DNA of 64,000 nt from Hydrangea macrophylla (GCA_033977485.1 CM066993.1:33768501-33832500), one strand, 5' to 3'. Counted from the stretch's first letter, positions 49,404-60,703 are shown. Numbers and translations are program-made. The notes: a model not told the origin generated them from the letters alone.

Positions 49404-49426
49404 TGATGATGCCGAAAATTGGTAAG
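49404..49426 (-). repeat. Element E 5' LTR, short end
   Basis: Twenty-three bases (tgatgatgcc...ggtaag) matching the start of 36625-37256 precede the A2 insertion. The remainder is at 57958-58547. Confidence 0.88.
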
Positions 49427-50798
49427 TGATCGGGAGAGAACTAATCCTAATTATACGCCTTAATTCACATCTATTAGTACCTTTTTATCCTGTTTTTGTA
49501 TATTTTTACTTCGTTTTCTATTTTCTGACAGGTTTTGGAAGAAATCACCTAAACCAGGCTAAACAAGGTGAAAAAGCAGAAGAAAAGAAGCTAAAAAAGC
49601 CAGTTCGCGCGCGCGACCCACGGGCGCGGAAATCCAGAAATCGCTCGCGCGATCCGCTCGCGCGAAAGTCCCAAAATCTCTCGCGCGATCCGCGCGCGCG
49701 AAGGCCAAATGTCGCGCTCGCGCGACCCGCGCGCGCGATATGTGTAAAAACCAAAGTTGCGTATTTCAGTATATTGAAGACTCCTGTGCAAACGAAACTG
49801 CTGAACGACGTCTAGACTGTAAATTACATCAGTTTCAGTTCGTTTCGGGTTAGGAAGGCTTCCAAAACTTGTTGTAAATCTATATATACTCTATTTTACT
49901 TCAATTAAAGGGGTACACACCCATACATACACATTATACACACCTACTTCCAGCCATTGAAGGGAGGGAAACAAGGAGAAGAAGAAGAAGACCAAGAGTT
50001 TCCATGGCCTCCTCCATCAACCTCTTGCCATCTATCACTTCCATGGACGGCTAGATCATAGATCTAGGGTTTCAATGAAGCCCTAGACGAGCAATAGGGT
50101 TTTATTTATGTTTTTATTTTAGTTTTATTATGTATGGATGACAGTCACATGTTTAGAGGATTTTTATAAATAAATCGTGCTTTTAGTGATTAAATCATTG
50201 CTTTCAAAGTTTATTCTTGTCTTAGATCTATTTTGACTGTGATGTGCTCAACGATCTATTCTTGCTGTGCTTGTTTAGATTGTTTACATGTGATGGTGCT
50301 TTATTGATTTGTGCTATCAAGTATCCGAATAGTCCATGCCTAGATTAGACGGATTAGATCACAACCCTAGTTTAGTGTGGGACAATTCGTGTTAACCGAA
50401 GATGGATTATGTTGGTGCTTGAACCATGAATATCTTCTTGTCGGAGGAATTGGGCTTGTAGCTACAATTCCCCATTATCATCCAACGTAATAAGCTAAAG
50501 TAATTCATAAATATTCCTATTATGAAGCTAGTGGTGGATTTTCAATCCTAGGTTCCCTTGAACATTATTTAAAACAACTATTTAAATTGATTTCATAGTT
50601 TAGATTTATTTTTATGTTCTTAGTTTAATTAAAATCAAATCAAAATCCGTTCTTATAATTAATTAGATTTAGGTTTTAAGATTAAAACACGGTAGTTAGA
50701 CAATCTCTGTGGGTTCGACCTTTACTTTCCACACTACAAATCTTTTGAAAGTAAAGCATAAATAAGCATACTTTTATACCTTGATTTTGACAACATCA
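49427..50798 (+). repeat. A2 5' LTR
   Basis: It begins TGATCGGGAGAG and ends TTGACAACATCA. A TATA-like tctatatatact lies near 49879, with the CG-rich palindrome array upstream of it. The Athila-type end block contains gtgggttcgacc. Confidence 0.95.
49604..49739. repeat. TCGCGCGA palindrome array in A2 5' LTR
   Basis: About nine blocks of alternating CG centred on TCGCGCGA or GCGCGCGC are separated by AT-rich spacers of 8-20 bp. It stands out in an AT-rich LTR and lies 140-270 bp upstream of the TATA-like site. The 3' LTR array (56771-56890) is shorter: one block is deleted and one is mutated (gctagcgcga). Confidence 0.9.
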
Positions 50799-50803
50799 AT
50801 TTT

Positions 50804-50821
50804 TGGCGCCGTTGCCGGGGA
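50804..50821 (+). other. A2 primer-binding site
   Basis: TGGCGCCGTTGCCGGGGA is the standard Athila primer site, five bases after the LTR. Confidence 0.93.
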
Positions 50822-51289
50822 TTGCATTACTACCTTTAGTTTTATAATCTTAGTTTAGTTAATTCGTAAATATTAGGTTAGTTTTTATTTTTCTTATTGT
50901 CCGTTTTGTTTTAAATTACTAACTTGTTCTTTTATTTTATAGGTTTCCGAGTCATCAAATTCCAACGTTTCCGAGTGGAGTAGCTAATTACATCAAAGGA
51001 GCTTACGCAAATAAAATAAATAAAAATAAAATAAATTGCTTCTTGTGAAACTCGCTTTAAACCACTGTAAGTCAGGGCGCTGTGACGCACTATTTGCATT
51101 AGTTTTGGGTTAATTGCACTGCATTAGCTAGGAAACCCGGGGCGCTGGGCTTGACGCGGTCATTGCATTACAGGATAATATTCATGCATCACAGTAGTTG
51201 AGTGCTTGTTATCTTAGTTGCGTGATTGCTATTTGTTTCTTTTGTTAAGTCAGTCCTTGTTTTAAGTTTCTTTTTATTTATTTTAGTTT

Positions 51290-53200
51290 ATGTTGGGTAC
51301 ATGTTCAAATAAACCAGAGTTAAAATCTTTCGATCTTGAACTTGAACGTACCTTAAGAACTAGTAAGTCCACAACCCAAGCTTCTAGAGCTAGGTTGCAA
51401 GGCGGCAAATCAACTCCGATTCCGTCATCGTTGTTTGAGACCGAAATTCAGAGTACCCGTGAACGGTTAAGGAAAACTCGAACTTTTCAAATTGAATCGA
51501 TTAAAATGGCTGACGGTGGAAATAACAATAACAATCAAAATGATGGTGCGAATATGAATAATCTTAATATAACGCCACCTCCTCCACTTAAAAATTATTT
51601 TATTCCAACGACTTACACGCCACAAACTTGTATCGACTTACCGGAGGCGACGGCATCTCACTTTGAGATAAAGTCGTCTACCATCTCGCTACTTCCATCT
51701 TTCCATGGCCGTCTAAATGAAGATCCATATAAACACTTAGGAGATTTTCAAGATATATGTTCTACTTTGAAAATCCAAAACTTAACTGATGATGAATTAA
51801 AATTGCGGCTCTTTCCATTCTCTTTAAAAGATAAAGCTAAATATTGGCTTCAATCGTTGGAGCCAAACACAATTAGAACATAGGAAGACTTACACACCGC
51901 ATTTTTACAAAAGTTTTTCCCGATTATGCGTACGAATCAGATAAGAAAATCTATAACAAACTTTGTTATGCAAGATGGGGAATGACTTTACAACACGTGG
52001 GAAAAATTTAAAGAATTATTACGTTCGTGTCCACATCATCAGGTTTCTAAGTGGCAGTTGGTCCAGGTCTTTTACGAGGGACTTATTCCTTCAGTCCGTA
52101 ACACCGTCGATGTTGTTTGTGCGGGTACCTTCCTACACAAAAGTGCCGATGAGGCCTGGAAATTTTTTGAAACGTTAAGCGAGAACTCGATGCATCAGAC
52201 TGTGTCAGTACGTTCTGAGTGATATCTTAATCAACCTAAGAGAGAGGTAAAGTTCGAGTCAAGTCATTCAATTGAAATAAAAGAACTATCTAGAAAACTT
52301 GACCGACTTTTAACAATGAACCAAACGACAGCCCCACCCGCTCTTGAAATTTGTGCATTATGTTCTGATCCTTCACATTCGATACTTGCATGTCCATCGG
52401 CGAGTCAATTTCCGAAATTCGTGGAGCAACACATTAACTCTATTCAACAATACCCATGAAATAATTATAATTTGACTACTAATAATCCGGATGCGCCATG
52501 GAGAAACCATCCTAACTTCTCGTGGAAAAATAATAATAATAATCCTAATGAGGCGACTAATTTTTCTAATGCATATCGACCTCAGTTTCAACCTAATCAA
52601 TACCAACAACCGCATCCTAATTCGAACCCTCAAAGGGGTAACATTTTTGAGGAAAAGGTGTTGGTGTCCCTTAATAAAATTGAAACACAAGTACAGGCAC
52701 AAGCACAAATAGTGCACTCACACACACAATCCATTGCGAAGCTTGAATCCCAAATGGGACAACTAGCTACTGTAGTGAGTCGTAGAAACGATGTGACGTT
52801 GCCTAGTCAAACAATTCAAAATCCTAAGGGACAATATGAGGTTAAGGGGTCGAATGAACAAGTAAACGCCGTCTCAACTAGGATGACTACACGAGAGGAG
52901 GTGATAGAAACCCCTAATAAGAATGAGAATGTGATAGATATGAATATCAACTCTAATAAAGAGAGGGGTGAGGACGTGAATCAAAATAAGAAAGAAAATG
53001 AACCGGTCTCAACGAATTGTATTCCGAGAATGCCATATCCACCTAATGTTGAGAAACCGTCTAATTTTTCCAAGAAAAAATCAAAAACTGAAGATATACT
53101 CGAGGTATTTAAACAAGTTAAAATTAATATTCCTTTCCTCGACGCTATAAAACAAATTCCCGCTTATGCTAAATGTTTAAAAGACCTTTGTACTCAAAAG
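51290..53200 (+). pseudogene. A2 gag
   Basis: The Athila gag frame starts near MLGTCSNKPE and is broken by stops at 51881, near 51985, 52220 and 52457. The capsid motifs are FHGRLNEDPYKHLGDF, LKLRLFPFSLKDKAKYWL, FFPIMRTNQIRK and FYEGLIPSVRNTVD, then a CALCSDPSHSILAC zinc knuckle (about 52355-52395). An N/Q-rich linker and a predicted coiled coil (SIAKLESQMGQLA) follow. Gag would form the particle. The stops prevent a full product, although the 52472-53398 section is open. Confidence 0.9.
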
Positions 53201-53986
53201 CGCAAAATACGCAGTCATACTCCGAAAAAGGTCTTCCTCACGGAAAAAGTAAGTTCTATTTTTCAACACTCACCTACAAAGTATAAGGATCCTGGTACGC
53301 CTACTATTTCATGTGTCATGGGTGACACTATCATTCATAGGGCTCTCCTTGACTTAGGAGCTAGTGTTAACCTCTTACCTTATCACGTCTATAAATAACT
53401 AGGTTTAGGTGAACTTAAACCTATGGCCGCTACTATTCAATTAGCGGATCGTTCCGTCAAAGTACCTAGAGGAATCATCGAGGACGTCTTAGTTAAAGTT
53501 GATCAATGTTTTTATCCTGTTGATTTTATGGTCCTTGACACCGAACCGGTGCTAGATAATAGAAAATACACTCCTGTTATTCTTGGTCGTCCATTCTTAG
53601 CTACGGCCAACGCACGTGTCAATTGTAGAACAGGGGTGATGAAAGTGTCGTTCGGGAATATAAAATTAAAATTAAACGTGTTTAACGCTGTCGATCAACC
53701 TCCTAAAGACGACGATTACCTATGTGAGGCGGAAGGTGAGGTAAGACGGAATATTGAGCCTAACAAAGCAATAAATGTGAGTAACGAAAAGGATATAGTG
53801 GATGATGACTGGATGAACCCTAATACCTTGGACCCTAATGCTGAATCTACTCGGAAGGTAAGAAATCGATTTGAACATACTGACAAACCGGCGATTGAAT
53901 TAATTCGAAGCGACGTAATTTCTGCTTACCATCGAGCTCTACCTGACATCCTTAGGGGTACACAGTCCGATTTACGGCCTCCATGA
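53201..53986 (+). pseudogene. A2 protease
   Basis: The active site ALLDLGASVNLLPYHVYK (near 53342) is of the Athila type; a stop follows at 53395. The fold continues in AATIQLADRSVKVPRGIIED, FYPVDFMVLD and PVILGRPFLATANARVN. The open frame ends at 53984-53986, and no RT follows. Confidence 0.9.
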
Positions 53987-56593
53987 TTCTTGAGCTAGAA
54001 CGGTCTAGCTGAAGACGTAAAAGTTAGCGCTTCTTGGGAGGCAACCCAAGCTTTATTTCGTTCGTTTTTCTTATTTTTGGTCGTTTTTGAGACTGTTTGA
54101 GTCTGTTTTGGACATTCTGGACAGGTTTGGGGGTTGGAATTAATTTATTTTAATATTATATACATAATTTTAGCTAAAAAATGGAAAACACCCAAATTGC
54201 GCGCGCGGCCCGCTCGCGCGAGAATGTGCCTTAGTGTTTTTTTTTTCGTTTTCTTTATAGGAGCTCTCAGCATTTACTCGTGCCTAGTTTCGCGGGCGTG
54301 AGGAACCTCGCTGGCGCGATTTTCAATTTTTTTTAAAAAAAAATAAATAAATAAATAAATTTGGGAATTCGCACTCGCGACGGCCGCTCGCGCGATTTCC
54401 CCTTTTCTTGATATTTGTTTTTGTTTTCTGTATCCTTTCCCCATACCTGCTCAGGTAGTTTTTCCATTTCTGTTTTTGTTTCTTAGGTACTTTTAGATCG
54501 AGTCTTTGATTGTTTTCATAATTTTGGTTATGTTTTATTTACTTTTATAGCTTATTTTCGTGTTGTCTTCGTAGTTTTGTTTATTCTTATAGTTTATTTA
54601 GTTTCGTTTAGCTTAGTTATAATTCTTTTAGCTGTTTTTATTATTTTGTTTGTTTAATTTTCTTTTGTTAAGAAGTAACAGGTAACATTGAACTTTATAG
54701 CCATATTCCTTTGTGTTCACCTGTTCTATGCTTGTCGAGATCGAGGTACTATCGTTCCTTCCTTATCTACTCTCCTTTCTTTCGTTTTATTGTTTCATTG
54801 GGGACAATGAAAGGTTTCGGTTTGGGGGTATGCACACACATGCATATTATTTTATGCAAAATTTTAAAATTTTTCAATAAGTGTGTTTAAATAAACGATG
54901 TTACCTACGGTTTTTGCAATCTCAATTTAATACTTCTTGTTATGTAACTATGATTATTATAGAGTGATAAACAAAAGAAGATGTGATTAAACATTTGCTG
55001 AAGTCATGATGCGACGATTTAAGTTATGTATTGTTGGAATCGTAGTTTTATATCATAGATTTGCACATAAACCTATGCACTGCACGTAGTCGCTTGAATA
55101 CATGTCTGATGTGAACTATAATATGATTCGGATTTTTAGATAACACAAGGTGGAGACTAGACCCGGTGAGCTTTTGAGCCTATCTTTTCTTTATTGAGGG
55201 TTATAAATACATTGTGTTTGTCGAATTTCATTGAAATAGCGCATTAACTTGTTGTTTAGTCTCATTATTCTTGCTTAATTTGGTTGATAGTCAAGTTAAA
55301 ATACTTGTTACCATGCTAAATAATCTTCCGTCGTACATGTTGAAGAACCATATGACCATAGGACATGATTATAGGCCCTCTTTGTTTATTACCGACCGAT
55401 AAATGATAAAAATTTCCTTAGTTCGCCCTTTGAGCCGTTAAAATGCCATTTTTTTTCTTTAATTACCATTATCCTGTTTTTGCTCCAACTTGACCAACTA
55501 GGAGTTCACCACTGAAAGATTCGTCACCTTTTAGTGTTGTTAAGGCGATGTGTGATTGAGAAGAAGAAGAAAAAGAAGATAAGATGATGTTTGGGGTGGT
55601 TGCCTTGGTATTCAATGAATATTTGTTTCAAGAGCAACGAAAAGGAAACGAAAAGATTGAAAAAAAATAAAGAGGAAGAAGGTTGATAAAAAAAAAGAAA
55701 TTAAAAAAAAATTGAAAAGAAGAGAATGAAGTTGGTAGAAGAGATGAATGAAAGAAATCGAACATGCCTTATAATGCCATTCTGAAAACTACCTAACGAA
55801 TCCTTTCTATCCTTTTTCATTACCTGAGCCACATTACAACCTTTGAAAAGTCCTATTTGATCCTAGGAAACATGGTTTGGATATGAAAACGATGGGAGGG
55901 GATTAAAACATGGTAATGATTAATTTTTCTTGACTATTGGCATCCTATCCATGAGACTACTGTTCTTTCGTGTCATACGTCTTGTTCGAGTCATATGTGA
56001 GCATTTCTCGTTTTGAAAACATATTTCCTTTACTCACATATACTAGATAAATTACACCTGTTTCTGAGTGTTTCATTTGAGAGTGTAATTAATGGTGAGA
56101 TTCGTAGTCGAAGCATAGTTGGATGGTTATCCGAGTTATATTCCACGTTCATGACATACGCGTGTTCATTTGACTACCACATCACACACGTGCAATTTTA
56201 TGAGAAACTCTATGGATTTATATGATGCATGTGCTTGGGATTGTTTCTCATGATGTAGGTGAATGTCTCATTATGTTTCTTCTTGTTCGTTATTCTATTT
56301 CGAATCATTGTTTTATAATAAGGAGTATTGATTGTTTTATTTTTCGTTTGAATAAAACTTTTTAAATTTATAAGTTAATAAAGATGGTTGTGGGTGACTT
56401 GTTGACGAGAACCCTCACGAGACTTCACTCGTCCGACTAGGGACACCTAGGGGTTTAAAAGGCTTGTTGCATATGCTAAATGCAGTCGTAATCCATGCGA
56501 AAATGGAGTAGATTTTTATGAGTAGTATTTTATTAGTAGTTAGTTTTTATTTTAGTTTTGCTCGAGGACTAGCAAAATGTAGGTTTGGGGGTG
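53987..56593 (+). other. A2 3' non-coding region
   Basis: This holds the post-pol block (54029), a T-rich stretch, further CG palindrome blocks (54199-54222, 54289-54320, 54369-54397), a 'ggggacaatg' block (near 54800) and the pre-LTR blocks shared with A1. No env-like ORF is evident; the longest frame (56013-56225) has no signature. Confidence 0.75.
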
Positions 56594-57952
56594 TGATCGG
56601 GAGAGAACTAATCCTAATTATACGCCTTAATTCACATCTATTAGCACATTTTTATCCTATTTTTGTATATTTTTACTTCGTTTTCTATTTTCTGACAGGT
56701 TTTGGAAGAAATCACCTAAACCAGGCTAAATAGGGTGAAAAAGCAGAAGAAAAGAAGCTGAAAAAGCCAGTTCGCGCGCGACCCGCGGGCGCGGAAATCC
56801 AAAAATCGCTCGCGCGAAAGTCCCAAAATCGCTAGCGCGATCCGCGCGCGCGAAGGCCAAATGTCGCGCTCGCGCGACCCGCGCGCGCGATGTGTAAAAA
56901 CCAAAGTTGCGTATTTCAGTATACTGAAGACTCCTGTGCAAACGAAACTGCTGAACGACGTCTAGACTGTAAATTACATCAGTTTCAGTTCGTTTCGGGT
57001 TAGGAAGGCTTCCAAAACTTGTTGTAAATCTACATATACTCTATTTTACTTCAATTAAAGAGGTACACACCCATACATACACATTATACACACCTACTTC
57101 CAGCCATTGAAGGGAGGGAAGCAAGGAGAAGAAGAAGAAGACCAAGGGTTTCCATGGCCTCCTCCATCAACCTCTTGCCATCTATCACTTCCATGGACGG
57201 CTAGATCATAGATCTAGGGTTTCAATGAAGTCCTAGACGAGTAATAGGGTTTTATTTATGTTTTTATTTTAGTTTTATTATGTATGGATGACAGTCACAT
57301 GTTTAGAGGATTTTTATAAATAAATCGTGCTTTTAGTGATTAAATCATTGCTTTCAAAGTTTATTCTTGTCTTAGATCTATTTTGACTGTGATGTGCTCA
57401 ACGATCTATTCTTGCTGTGCTTGTTTAGATTGTTTACATGTGATGGTGCTTTATTGATTTGTGCTAGCTATCAAGTATCCGAATAGTCCATGCCTAGATT
57501 AGACGGATTAGATCACAACCCTAGTTTAGTGTGGGACAATTCGTGTTAACCGAAGATGGATTATGTTGGTGCTTGAACCATGAATATCTTCTTGTCGGAG
57601 GAATTGGGCTTGTAGCTACAATTCCCCATTATCATCCAACGTAATAAGCTAAAGTAATTCATAAATATTCCTATTATGAAGCTAGTGGTGGATTTGCAAT
57701 CCTAGGTTCCCTTGAACATTATTTAAAACAACTATTTAAATTGCTTTCATAGTTTAGATTTATTTTTATGTTCTTAGTTTAATTAAAATCAAATCAAAAT
57801 CCGTTCTTATAATTAATTAGATTTAGGTTTTAAGATTAAAACACGGTAGATAGACAATATCTGTGGGTTCGACCTTTACTTTCCACACTACAATTCTTTT
57901 GAAAGTAAAGCATAAATAAGCATACTTTTATACCTTGATTTTGACAACATCA
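56594..57952 (+). repeat. A2 3' LTR
   Basis: The LTR is 1359 bp, TG...CA. It differs from the 5' copy by the shortened palindrome array, a 4-bp gctagcta insertion-like change near 57464 and a few substitutions. Confidence 0.95.
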
Positions 57953-57957
57953 GTAAG

Positions 57958-58547
57958 AGAGATTAAAAGAGAGATATGGGGACACAAGAGCTTGTATATG
58001 GTTCGGTCCCGTTAACGAGGTGACCTACGTCCACAGTTGTGTCAGTGCGCTTCACTAACAGATCACCGGCGGCCCTAGTGGGCCAACAGTTTGGGCGGCA
58101 CTACCAGTAAAATCGACCGGGTTTATGCGTATGAGTGAGAATTAGATGCTATTATTTTTGATCGAATGTCCTCCCCGTTAATGGGGATGAGCGGCCTCTT
58201 TTATAGGTGCAAGAGACCACCCGTACATGGTAAGTTTGTAGATTAGGAAGCCTAATCTATTTTTACAGCTTGATTTACATGAATCTAGGAATGTTTCCTA
58301 AGTAGTTTAGGAAACTGCTTGCTCCTTCCATTTAGTTTTCTAACTGGGCTAGGAAACTGCCTGGAGGCTTGTTGACCAAGCAACCATGCCTACTGGGGCG
58401 CGCCCATGTGGGGTCCATCTAGAAAAGAACAACCATGCTTACAACTATCCCGGGATACTGTGTAGTCAGTCCAAATTCAAGAGGACCTAGCTTCTCTTTG
58501 CTGAGGTGGCGAGGCCTGACTTTGACCTGATATTTTTGTGCATATCA
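57958..58547 (-). repeat. Element E 5' LTR, main part
   Basis: It continues from 49426 and ends plus ...GTGCATATCA. It is similar to 36648-37256 but visibly more diverged than the A2 LTR pair, consistent with E being older than A2. Confidence 0.9.
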
Positions 58548-58566
58548 AAACATAAAAGGGAAATAC

Positions 58567-60617
58567 CTAAAACTGGTGCTCCAGTTTCTATAACCCAGAT
58601 GGCAGACGAGTGATTGACCATTCCCAAATCATGCAACCTGGTATAAGTGACTCTTTCCCAAGGTTCCATTGATGACGATGTTTGCTTATTCACCATCGGC
58701 ACGGCAATGGCAAAATCAGCCTCAGGCAGCGAAGGAGGCCGACATTCAAAAGGTTTGAGGAACTGTTCGAAGGGATTACTGATGAATAATCAGCCATTTA
58801 CAAGTATTTTCTATATGCTCTTGCTGTTTTTTCCTTGTGTTCCTGCTCAAGTGCTCTCAAATGCCACTTCATATCGGACCACATGATCTTGGGCACTCTG
58901 GGATCGAACTTGAATTTAAAAAACTTTTCAAAGGCAAGAACGGTTTGGTAAGGGGATTTACCTTTAGATGTCTAGGCCTTCCTCTTTTGACCTGCAACCT
59001 GAACCATGGAGGGTTAGTAGAACAAGAAAGTTTCTTGGAAACAGGAGGACAAACACGTTTAGGAACAGAAAAAACGGGCTCAGACCTTAAGCCCGAAATA
59101 ATTTTGGACCACGAAGTGTCAAACTCGGTGGATGTTGAAGGCAGCTCTCGAAATGGAATAAACTCTAGGCTAGCCCAAGCAGCCTCGTTGTTTGACGCAC
59201 ATTTCATAATCCTAGCCAGATCAGAGAAAAGAGATCGTCCGGCCATGGATTGGTTAAAGGTTCTGAATGGAGGAAGAGGGATTAGCTGCCTGAGCTCGAA
59301 TTGTCGGGCTAAGGCCGGAGCATTGTAGTATTCCACCCCACACTTATTATTATACTGAGGGATGGTAGGGCTATATAATAGATCTCGGCCAATGAGGAAA
59401 CTGGCCTAGATAGCTTCATGTTCATCCTGCTCGGCCTCAGGAGCATGGCCTGGATTATAAAGAAGCCAACTCGGACAACGGAGCCGACGGTGAAAAGGAA
59501 GGAATTATTGGGGTAACCGATTGCCCATATGCTCATAAAAGAAAGAAAAAAGATTATCAAAAGAAAGACCTTTCGGGTCAAATCCGAAAAAATGGAAAGC
59601 AAAGGTCGAGGAATGCTCTGGCAGAGTGTTGGGGTCAAAGGTATCAACCAAGCACTTCTCGGGGAAATAAGATTGAAGCCAGCGTTGGAGAAGCTAGAGG
59701 GCTCCCCCTGTGGTTTTGAAGCCTGAAAAAATGAGTTCAAGGATGCCACAGTAAAGATGGGAAAGGACGAGAAGAGCAAGTGCAAGTCTTCGGCCCTTGG
59801 CCAAAGCAAGGGCGATGTGATGGTATTCCTTGGTTATGCCATACGAGGCCGAGCAAAAGACAAAGTGGTTCAGCCAGTAGATCAAGAAGGCAATGTGCTC
59901 TTGCTCAGTGACCTCCCCTTGTCCCATGCTGCCTGAGATAAAAGGACCAAAGCCAGTGATAACCCGAGAACCCTTGCCTGTATTGGTCCTAGGGTGTTCA
60001 AATTCAAGGGTGGAAGAAAGGTTGGGAATGATCTCTTCACCATGGGCTGGTAGGCCGATGAGGAAGCAGAGATCTTAGATTGTTGGGCTTATCGGGCCAC
60101 AACACAAGAAAAAGGCGTTGGCCGAGGTCGACCAAAAAAAGAGGGAGGAAAAGAAAAGCGGCTTGTCAAGAAAGAATCTCTCTCGGCTAAGCATAAATGC
60201 GTCATATATGTCCAAGGCCCTCCAAAGGTCTTTTTTCACCGCAGATACTCAGTCTACCCAAGACATCCAATCGGCAGAAGGGATAGGCCAATTTCTTAAA
60301 GGATTTGAAGGGGCATACGAGGAACCCCATTCAAAATCAGGTGATTGATAAAGTAACTCATTGTCTTCTACAACTAAGGGGAAATAGGGGTCTAGAGAAG
60401 GCGGAGGAAAGGAAGTAAGAGAAGGACCAAGCCCCATGGAAGAACCAGAAGGTATCGAAATCAATACCTGAGGGTTTATCAACCCTGTAGTGGCGTCAAT
60501 GGCATGTTTAATAGCAGTAGTGTTAGTTTCGGCCGCCAATGTTGTACCAGTGGCAGCAGGGGAAGGAGATGAAGCACCGGCGGTTTGAGAAGCGCTAGTT
60601 ACAGAGGAGGAAGCCAT
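58567..60617 (-). pseudogene. Element D antisense gene, exon 1 (plant mobile domain-like)
   Basis: It starts at an ATG in a good plant context (caccATGGC, 60617). After a Ser/Thr/Ala-rich leader (MASSSVTSASQTAGASSPSP) the frame runs about 680 codons. Typical plant mobile domain (PMD) features are WRALDIYDAFML, PISPTIxDLCFLIGLPAHG, EHIAFLIYWLNHFVFC, LAKGRRLALALLVLSHLYC and a GGAL(W)LLQRW block, where the W is a stop. Stops near 60249, 60075, 59694 and 59508, and frame shifts near 59000 and 58806, show decay. Most stops fit Trp or Gln codons altered by one transition. It ends at the GT donor at 58566. Known: PMD proteins include the MAIN/MAIL1 nuclear factors and transposon-borne relatives; the role in this element is unknown. 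Confidence 0.8.
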
Positions 60618-60693
60618 GGTGATTTGAGAAACGAAAAATTTTTCGGGACAGTTAGAAGATAAAAGAAAGTGAAAAGAAGGGTGATTGATATGG

Positions 60694-60703
60694 CTTATAT
60701 AGG
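60694..60703 (-). promoter_or_regulatory. TATA box of element D antisense gene
   Basis: CCTATATAAG (minus) lies 77 bp upstream of the exon 1 ATG and 200 bp inside the 3' LTR edge. A short leader with no upstream ATG links them. Function is inferred from sequence and spacing. Confidence 0.6.

Larger units (their letters stand above)
49427..57952 (+). mobile_element. Athila derivative A2: gag and protease only
   Basis: The LTRs are 49427-50798 (1372 bp) and 56594-57952 (1359 bp), and TSD gtaag is at 49422-49426 and 57953-57957. The primer site is at 50804 and the purine tract at 56583-56593. Gag and protease are present; RT, RNase H, integrase and any env-like gene are absent. The protease end is followed within 100 bp by the block gcgcttcttgggaggcaac (54029-54047) that normally follows pol in Athila elements. 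It is inserted in the 5' LTR of element E. LTRs are very similar apart from indels in the GC-rich array. Confidence 0.93.
36625..58547 (-). mobile_element. Tat-like Ty3/gypsy element E with antisense gene
   Basis: The element is minus-oriented. Its 3' LTR is 36625-37256 and its 5' LTR is 49404-49426 plus 57958-58547 (split by A2). TSD aaaca is at 36620-36624 and 58548-58552. The purine tract is at 37257-37272 and the primer site at 49383-49400, both on the minus strand. It codes gag, protease, RT, two RNase H domains and integrase, and a plus-strand antisense gene between integrase and the 3' LTR. It carries three later insertions: a hAT-type element, an A1 solo LTR and A2. Confidence 0.9.

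Noticed and set aside
49545..49815. Arginine-rich ORFs on both strands of A2 LTRs (also 56716-56941)
   Set aside because: Product of alternating CG palindromes; not conserved as a frame, and in an LTR.
53987..56593. Env-like gene in the Athila derivative
   Set aside because: Only short frames without signal peptide or membrane-segment pattern; better explained as 3' non-coding region.
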